NCBI GenBank assembly: GCA_002284615.2
Contig: MU070428.1
Span: forward strand, 51,208 to 62,208
Length of the DNA: 11,001 bases
Direction of reading: 5' to 3'
Source: Dunaliella salina
Taxonomy: Eukaryota; Chlorophyta; Chlorophyceae; Chlamydomonadales; Dunaliellaceae
The notes beneath the pieces were generated by a model that was not told where the DNA came from, made no database searches, and worked only from the letters and a program-made list of their open reading frames with translations. This document shows positions 1-8,600 of this stretch, piece by piece. Numbering within the stretch: the stretch's first letter is position 1; each line of letters starts with the position of its first letter. The position numbers and the translations under genes were made by a program.

Positions 1-89
<89 letters not shown>
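1..89. repeat. (CA)n microsatellite at the left edge
   Basis: An uninterrupted CA repeat, at least 44 units long, continues off the window edge. It reads (TG)n on the sense strand of the helicase gene. Confidence 0.99.
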
Positions 90-90
<1 letters not shown>

Positions 91-254
91 ACAGCCTCAC
101 ATTTCCCTGATTAATTGCATGGACGTAGTTAACATGTACAGACAAATTTTTTGAAGGCAGTTACATAACTGCCTTGGAAAGTTGGATTTCTACGGTATGG
201 CTGGTCCGATGCAGTTTGTCCTTCTGGGATCATAAACGGAGCGGATTTTCCGTA

Positions 255-330
255 AATCGAAAGCAAAATTGTTGCCATGTTGGGAAAGCGCAGGAGGCAG
301 GCTTTTTCAATTGGAGCGCTGCAGCAGCCC
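255..330 (-). repeat. Inverted repeat arm 1
   Basis: Read on the minus strand, GGGCTGCTGCAGCGCTCC then AATTGAAAAAGCCTGCC and CTTTCCCAACATGGCAACAA closely match the plus strand at 740-811 (by eye about 80-85%, with a 2-nt gap after GCGCT). Confidence 0.75.
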
Positions 331-739
331 TCTACCCTGCAGCACTCTGCAACACTCCAGCAAGCTTAACCATTGCAAGTCCAGCAAGGGGCAATCCAGC
401 TTCCCTAAGTGCATGTCCTCCAGTGACCCCTGCGGGTCTGTGATGAATTCTAGCAAACACTGTCGCTCAGTATGTGTGCCCTAACCTGGCATGCATGCTG
501 CTATTGGTATGAGTGAAGCAATCGATCCATCACCTCACGGACAAAAGGACGGATTTGGAACATGCAATTTGATTGAATTGGAAAAGAGTACGAGAACAGG
601 AGGGGAAATTATACACATGAGGTCCTTGGATGGATGCATTGGGTACATTGACCATATCCAGTGCAAGCTTGTGCGCGTCACTTCAGCCTGAAAAGCAAGG
701 AAGCTACGGGCGCGAAGTCTCAATTACGCAGAGAGCAGT

Positions 740-811
740 TAAGAAGGGCTGATGCAGCGCTAATTGAAGAAGCCTGCCTGGTGCACTTTCCCAACCAGGC
801 AACAAATTCAG
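740..811 (+). repeat. Inverted repeat arm 2
   Basis: This is the partner of the arm at 255-330, in opposite orientation. It contains gatgcagcgct, aattgaagaagcctgcc and ctttcccaaccaggcaacaa. The 409-bp spacing and the divergence suggest two old insertions of a dispersed repeat, or one element with long inverted ends. Confidence 0.75.
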
Positions 812-953
812 TTTCAATTTTCATGTTGATTTCTGAAAATCAAAATTTTCCGCCCTATTTACAACCTCAAAGGACATCATCACAACATAGGTGCTAATTT
901 TGATATTGCTTGCTCATCAAGACCAGCAAGGGAAGAAAAGTGAATTACCTCAC

Positions 954-1256
954 CTTCCTCCCTAGCCCTCTCGGCTATCAAGCTCTCAATTGTGGAGGGG
1001 AACAAGTCGTTGAGGACTCTCACAAGAGACGCTGCCAGGTTGACGATGCCGCTGTGTGTGCGGAAGTTTTCCACCAGCCACATCACGTCAGCGACTCGAT
1101 GCTTGGGGGCTGGCCGCAAGGCAGCTTTCTTCCCCTTGGTTGGGCTGCACTCTGTCCCAGCATCCTCTTCTTGCTCTGCATCTCCAGAATCTGCAGAATA
1201 TTTCAAATCAAGTCCGCTTTTTTTCAGTGTAGACATCCAGGACAGGGTTTGTGATG
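954..1256 (-). CDS. Exon 11: acidic linker and helicase motif IV; gene continues beyond
   Basis: The exon encodes a linker with an acidic run (SGDAEQEEDAGTE) and a Lys-rich piece (SPTKGKKAALRPAPKHR), then VMWLVENFRTHSGIVNLAAS and LVRVLNDLFPSTIESLI. 'NFRTHSGI' is motif IV of UvrD-like helicases, whose Arg contacts ATP. The start is ambiguous: GCATGCAG (exon from 1256) and TATTCTGCAG (exon from 1190) are both phase 1. The end is probably GAAG followed by GTGAGG (phase 1); GAG followed by GTAATT five bases on is the alternative. The remaining helicase motifs should lie further left, and I could not place the next exon with confidence. Confidence 0.8.
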
Positions 1257-1918
1257 CTGCATGCAACGTACGCTTCGCTTTTTGGTTGGCAATTTCATAT
1301 GGAAATTTACAAACAGCCCCAGAAGCTTTCCAGTCATTATCATTTTAAGGGACGCAGTCATAACCACAATCAAGGATGCTTATGCATGTTTCACCCAGCC
1401 TAATGATGCCGCAACAAGAAAAAATTGCACAAGTCATACTTTCCCAAACTGAAATTCATGAGCACCACGCAGTGTGGCCACAAAATGTATTATGAAATTG
1501 CACTTCTTATGAAGGGAAAACGGTAATGCTGGAGAGCGGTAGGGTCATGTAGGATCCCTGCTCTCAGTGGTTGGAAAAACGCAGAAAAAGAAATCAACAC
1601 TTCAGCCTGAAAGGACAAAATTAACAAAATAAGGGATTTAGCATTACATCATCATTGGTCATGCTGCACCAGAGAAATGGAGGCTGCATCAGGAGGAAAT
1701 TCAGAAAAAATATCAAGAAATAATCACTCACCAGGGTTACTGGGCCCCAATTGTTTAGCTGACTGGGGCATGGGATTAAGCTCTCCAGAATTCTCAGGCT
1801 CATTGCCTTGATTGAGGAAGTACGTGTAATACATGGCCCTGTGCACACAGGTATAAAGCAATAATGCACAACCGCTCGTGCATCGTGGAGCCAAACTGAT
1901 GATGCTGGTGGTGGTGGT

Positions 1919-1998
<80 letters not shown>

Positions 1999-2276
1999 CG
2001 CGCGCGCATGCGTGCAAGGGGGGTTGTCCAGCCAACAGAGAACAGCTGTTTCCAAACAGTACATGGGAAATCCAATCCCTTCAATGGTGATCCTGGCTAT
2101 TTCAATCATTGAAGGCAGGCACGCTCTAAAGATCTCACCTCAAGTCCTTGAACCGGAACTCTACACCAGGGGCAATAGTCTGTGCAGAGTCCCCAGCAAA
2201 AAACAGCCCTCTGTTGGATTTGGGTAAGCGAGCTATGAAGCGCAGGAGCAAGATTTGTGCTGGGGTCAAGTCCTGG

Positions 2277-2358
<82 letters not shown>

Positions 2359-5300
2359 ACGCACTCGCGTGAGCGCTAGCTGTAACAATCAGGTATAGAT
2401 TACATAGAGCTCAAGAACAAACGATGCACTTTATACATAACCCTGCATACGTCTTATGCAAGGTGGCTGTATTCATTGAACTTTACCTGCTGAGCAGTAC
2501 AGGACAAGCACTGTCCTCCAACTTTGATGGGAAAATTCAAAAGATAAAAGATGTCAGGACTAAATTGGAGCATAAAAAAAAGAGACTTCTAAGCAACCAA
2601 AGATGTCAATTGGATACACAAGGCTCGCACATGCCAAAAGAAAAGTTTGGGCAATAATTTACAATTGAATTCAATGCGTTTGTGTGTCACCTACCTCATC
2701 CACATAAATCTCATCAAACTTGGCGGCTGAAGGGATTGCATTGAAGCTGATGCTGCCCAGCTGACTGTGGAGGTGCTGAGTGTAGTCAGCCATGTCCCAG
2801 TCATTGTACTCTCGCTTCATCTTCTCATACTTCAGGTACAGGCTGTAGATGGCCTCCCGCTGTGCAGCAGTGAGCATAGCTCCGTCTCCCCTGGAATCAC
2901 ACATCCCCATGCAAGCACATGCATGCGCCCTTTGACTTCATGGAAAAACCAACTGAGAACTTGGTCAGGCTTTTGGCCCAGTATCAAGCCGCTTTTGACA
3001 TTGACATTGGGTCCTAAGTCTTGGACGCGCCGGCAACCACTGGATCAACAGGCCAAACAAGGCACCCTTTTGTGACACCCAATGCTGGTGCAAGATGTCC
3101 ACAGGCATGTGGCTGAAAAGAGGCAGGTTGGACTTTTGATCATGGATTCAAGTTTGGAGCCTTCGAATGTGACATGCATAAAAATTCTTTGATCTCAGGG
3201 CCATTACTTGTACTTGAGGTCAACAAACTATTAAGATGGTTTTGTGCAAATTGACTGCAATGCTATGAAGCACTCATCCCCCAATAATTTCACCCCTTGA
3301 AACTCTTTCATCTCTCTCCACGTTATTTACAGCTTGGATTTTGCAGCTAGATTCTGGGATGCAGAGAGCATGAAGGTAGCGAGCAAGAGATTTAGAGAGC
3401 ACATCTTATCTACTTGAAGCTTGTCAGAGGGGGTCAACTGAGGTCTGAAATTGCCATTTTTGTGTTCTCACTGGATGGCTGCCCCATAACTAACAGCTTT
3501 GTTGCCAGTGCAGGACAGGAGTAAGGTCACAAAACTGCCAATTATGGGGCATGTGCCTGATTTGTTGCAGCATGAATGTCAGTTTTCACAACCAAGCGTC
3601 CTATCTGGACCACCTTCTGCACTGAAGAGGGTGTTTACTAGTGATTGGGGTCTTGCATCAAAAGGTTTAATCAGTGCAAAATTAGTAACTTCTGACACTC
3701 AAGCCCAGCAAAAAGGGTTGTCAAGGAGGTCTACTTGTGACCTTCTTTCCTTCTATTAACGCAGGATCTGGAGCCTACAGGAAACATAACTTTTGACACT
3801 CAAGCCCAAATCCATCTAAAGACTAAATATATAGAATCCTGAGATTGAGAGGAGTTGATTGATGCATGTATGGGTCCAATTGGAGGGGTGGGGTGGGGNA
3901 GGGTAGAGGGGGTCTGGACTTTTTGGCTCACCACCTCCAGAATTTTTCTGGGCCAATTTCGCAGGGTGTTAAGTACATCAATGGATCCTTGGGCACAAAA
4001 CCTGTCGATTGGCACCCTTTTGGAGGAAATTTGGGGAAAAGGGGTGGCCTGGATGCATGGTTAAAGTTCAATGCTGCAAACATGTGCCCAGGCTGCAAGG
4101 CATGATCAAGAAGATGGACACCATCTTACATCAAACATCCAGCCTAGCACCTACAATGTACCGTAGAGAATCCTGACCACTATGCACCCTTATTTTTTTG
4201 AATTAAAAAACTCCATTGTGCACCCCCCCTTACGCACCCAAATTTTCAAAAAAAAACTGAAAATTTACCGAGCTTGCACCTCAAATCCAATTACTGTAGC
4301 GCTCCTTTAAAGCAACTATTCCTTGTGATAAGCACACTGATGGATACAGAATTGAAAGAGGAGCAGATTGGTACGATTTTTGTCTGCATGGGGGCAATTT
4401 AGGAGTTGAGGGAGGTGGGTGGTCATTTCGGGCCTCCTGCCCAGAATTCTGGCATGGTTTCCACCACTTTTTAACCCTCCTGGCAGGATGTTATGACACT
4501 AAATGGGATCACAAACACACAATTTGGGAGTTAAACGTTTTAGGGTTGGGTTTAAGGCCATTTCAGGTTGACTGGAGGCCAGGTAGGTTATTTGGGGAAC
4601 TCAGTTTGTCAATTTGGTTATGTCAAATTCAAATGGGAATGAATGATTGGAACGGTCATATTCTGGAGAGAAACACAAGAAGGAGCATTTCTGGCAAGTA
4701 GGCCAGCTGACCTCCTCTGTAAACTTGTTTACCTCTCTCCAAGCTTTACATACTCCTCCCTGCCCCATGGGCCGCCCTCAAGCTTTGCAGAGATGGCAGA
4801 GCAAGACCCCTGCAAGCAGAACGAAACAAGGAACACATGAATATAAAATAAGGTAAAATTTTCTGCATTTGTTGATTTGTTGTCCATAGAATCTGAACAA
4901 GCAGGCATGTAAGCACATTCGACAAAAATCATCTTCAATTAGCCAAGCACAAATTCTGAATTGAGTTCCTTTTGACCACTGTGATTCACAGTGTAATTGT
5001 GAGGTGCAGACTGTAAGTGTGAGGTGCAGACTTTTCCAACATGTTGTATGTCAGTGTGAGGTGCAGACTCTGACACAGTGTGAAAGACAGATTGTTGGCA
5101 GTTGTTGGCAAAAGAAGATGAAGCAATTCTTGTGCACTTTACTAATGCGGAGGAAGATGCAGCACAAAGAGCAAGTCACAGCTTTTAAGGCTCAATCAGA
5201 AAAACCACACTGCTGCTTTGGGCTGCTCTGAATCATTCCTCCGTAAATCACACTCCCTTGCAAAGTGTGCCCAGCCAGTTATAAATCTCTTTTTCCTTTG

Positions 5301-5515
5301 CAAGTTGCATGCAATTCATATCTCCCTCAACCATTTCATGAAAAACATTTCAGCATGCCTACCTTAATCACAGACTGGATCTCCATCCACACAGTGTCGC
5401 TGCTCAGCCCTTTGCGCAACTCCACATCCATGTGCTTCCAGTACTTCTTGTGGAATGCATAAAAGTCCACCTGAGTAAGAATTTGTTTGGATTGTTTTTC
5501 AAGTAGGAAAAAGAG

Positions 5516-5563
<48 letters not shown>

Positions 5564-5564
5564 N

Positions 5565-5630
<66 letters not shown>

Positions 5631-8600
5631 ATGACAAGTCTTTTAGGCCAAAGCAATGAAACTAGATCAGGGCTCTTCCTTCAGGGATACAGAATGCAAG
5701 TTCAGGAAAGACAGAACAAGGAATACAAAACTGTCAAACATTATCATTCCTTAGGTCAAATCGGAAAAAAAATATCAGGGCTCCTCCGTTGGCAAAAATA
5801 CAATTCTCAGGAAAGGTAGAACAAGGAGTGTGATATCGTCACACAGTTCAACCTACATCCTGTGGGATCCTTCTGGCAACACAATGAAATGGCCTACCTG
5901 CTGCTGACGCTCCTGCTGCCTTCGCTTCTTGAGCCTTGCCTCTGCCTTTGAAGGCTTGCTGCGGGACCCCTGCTGCCCACCCTGCTCTTGGTTCCCATGC
6001 TCCTCCATGAACTCTTCATCAAGCTCCACATCTCCCTCCACACTGCCACTATCCTCCTCCTCATCCTCTAACTTCTCCTCGTCTTTCTTGCTGGCATCCG
6101 CATGTACAGAACGGCTGAGGGGCGGGAAGGGGTGAGGCACGCATGCATCCAGCATGTCCATGAAAGTGCCCACAGTGATGATGAGTGGGCACTCATCATC
6201 TGACACCTCATCCAACCGCTTGGGCTGTGCTTGCGCATCTCCTCCCAGGGCCTGCTCGGCAAGGGAATGCCTACCCTGCTGCTGCTGCTGCTGCTGTTGA
6301 GCCATCCCTTCCACAAAGTCCTCACCCTCCCAAATGCCTCCATTGATTGCTGTATCCACTCTGCTCTTAATGTGTGCACACAGCTTGCCGCTCCATGTGA
6401 GCAGAACTTGGCGCAGCTGACCTGAAGATGCCTCCTGGCCCAAACCTTCCAGCTCCTTCCTCTGCTTCTCTTCAAGCGCAAGCTGCCTGCCTACCAATTG
6501 GCAATCCAACAGGCGGCTGACCATGACGGATATCCTACCAGTGCCACTGCGACCTTGCACAAACGCCGTCCTGTGTGTATGCATGACAAGGAGGAGACTG
6601 GATCTACTGCTCACATGTTTTTTAAAGGGGGCTAGCTGAGGCCCAAATTCAGGTGTTTTTTTGCATGCTCCTGGCACATTTGTGCCCCAACTGGTTATTT
6701 TGAAACTTGGCCTTCTCTAACACTAAAGCTTATTAATGGGGCATACATGCCTTATCAGTCACGGCATGAACCCTATTTTTTTACCACAAAATCTCCATTC
6801 CAGATCACTTACTGCACCAAATTGGGTTCTTTAAGAGGTTTGGAGTCCTTGTAAGACAATGGATATCACGGGGGAAAAAAAAAAAGAGCGGGAAGACCCA
6901 GTGGTTGATGAAGTACAGAATTTCATCCATCTTGAAAAAAGCAAGCAAAATTGGGATGCCCAAGTGGTTAATTCTTGACCTCCTTCTTTCCTAATCCTGA
7001 ATATGCTGGATGTTCACGTACTATACGGGTACGTAGGGTCCTAACATGACCAATTTGGGGGTCTTGTCGCAGGAAACTTTTCTGAGCCTCCCTTCCCCAT
7101 CTTTTTGATGGACTAACTCTATAATTATACAGGCGACTCTGCGAGAAATTTTGTGGGAAAATCGGTTCGGTGGATGTGCTAGGGTGCTCAAAAAGGGGAC
7201 AAAATGTGCATTTTCAACCCTACCCCATTTCATTAAATTTACCCTTAAATGTCTTTCAGCGATGTAGCAGACACCATGGCAAAGTAATGGGGTCAATTGG
7301 TGGTCTGGCTGGGTCAGCGTGGGTGAGAACGCCTGGGAGTCCGGGTGGACGTCAAAGGACTTATTTCTGTCTTCAATCATGGAACACTTACCAAGCTTTT
7401 TTCTATTTTCTCTGATTACATCTTTTTTATCATATTTTGGCCTATTTCCATAATTTCAGGTCAATTTTCTTAAGTTTTCATGGATCTTGAAAAACTTTGG
7501 CCAGGCCTAGATTGGTGCTGCCTGCAGGTGCCAGGATAAAAATCTAATGCTAACAAAAGCAGGCTTTCTGACGCACTCTTCAAAAGGCTTTTTTACGCAC
7601 TACTTCCACCCAATAATGGCCGATTTGTTTCTTCTTATTTTTGTGGAATTTGACATTTTCATGTAGTATAACGATTGAAATGGTCAGATCTGAGGAAGAA
7701 TCACGAGAAAGAGCATGTCTGGCAAATTGGCCAGGTGCCCCCTCTGCAGTGCTTTGCCCAGAAAGAGGCTAGCATGTTCTTAGAATCTCTACTATGCATC
7801 AGCACCATTATTACTGTGAACTGCTTGAAGTGCGCAGACAAACAGAGGTTCGGAGTGTCTCCTTTCATAGGAAATTGTATAAAAGGATGTCAAACATGAT
7901 CAGCTATGCCAGGAGCAATATAGCTTAGCAGATGCAAGAGAGCGATGGCCTGGCATCTAGTTGGCGACTTTCAACTGACCTGCTCTGTGTCAAAGCACAT
8001 GCTTGGCGCAATCAAATGTCACGCTGTTTTGCACACACAAAGATCCAGTCTACATTCGTGATCTAAGTGAGCATCACGGGCTGACTCGACCCACAGGGGC
8101 AACACACAATCAAGGGTTACGGCATCTAGTTGACAGCATTTGACTCACTGCATGCTTGTTGTCAAAAGGTGGACCGTGAAAGGGATTGCTGAGCGCAATG
8201 AAGTTTATGTCACTTACTGTTGCTGAGTCTTCGCTTTTTTCTCCTCCGGGCTGAGGTAAAAATGCTCACTAAAAGCATCCTGCACAGCGGTATGATGTGA
8301 ACTATGCACTGTATGGCCTTGGTAGACAGTCGCAAAAGCAAAGGTCGGCAATCGATAGCCAGGTGAGCCTCGGAAATCAAAGCCGTCTAAGAAGCACAGC
8401 CAAGTTTGCACAAGTCCTTTGAGGAAACAAACAAAAAAATGTGTGAGCATTCAGGCATGCTTATTCATACATGAACACACACATACATACATGCAGACAG
8501 ACAGGATCACGTCCACACATCAATCCATACATTCATGCGTGTTATCACATTTTTCTACACGCACACCCATATCTTCACCCTCAGCCCTCCCTACCCACCA

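Larger units (their letters stand above)
90..953. other. Non-coding stretch downstream of exon 11, with diverged repeat copies
   Basis: This interval starts as the intron after exon 11. I found no exon with matching phase and family sequence. It contains a pair of inverted repeat arms (255-330 and 740-811). On the minus strand, 476-309 is open for 55 codons and includes a Leu-rich piece, but it starts at no good acceptor and runs into the repeat arm. It may belong to a dispersed element rather than to the gene. Another open stretch at 680-535 (minus) follows a TTTTCAG acceptor but shows no clear family match. Confidence 0.5.

Noticed and set aside
174..484. Plus-strand open frames of 71-89 codons
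   Set aside because: They have no motif, mixed composition and overlap a repeat arm. No splice or start context supports them.
535..680. Candidate next exon after exon 11 (minus strand, after TTTTCAG, containing ISPPVLVLF)
   Set aside because: It faintly resembles the 'PPVLL' stretch expected downstream in the family. However, the flanking residues do not fit, it begins at phase 0 rather than phase 1, and the support is too thin.
910..1348. Two overlapping plus-strand open frames over 110 codons
   Set aside because: They are antisense to exon 11, which carries helicase motif IV on the minus strand.
1621..2109. Long minus-strand open frames with (TH)n and plus-strand ones with (CV)n
   Set aside because: They are translations of the (CA)n/(TG)n microsatellite. 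Dinucleotide repeats stay open in all frames. The helicase exons on both sides show that this is intron.
6068..6481. Second minus-strand frame of 137 codons inside exon 5
   Set aside because: It overlaps exon 5 in another frame. The motif I, Ia and TF blocks all lie in the exon 5 frame.
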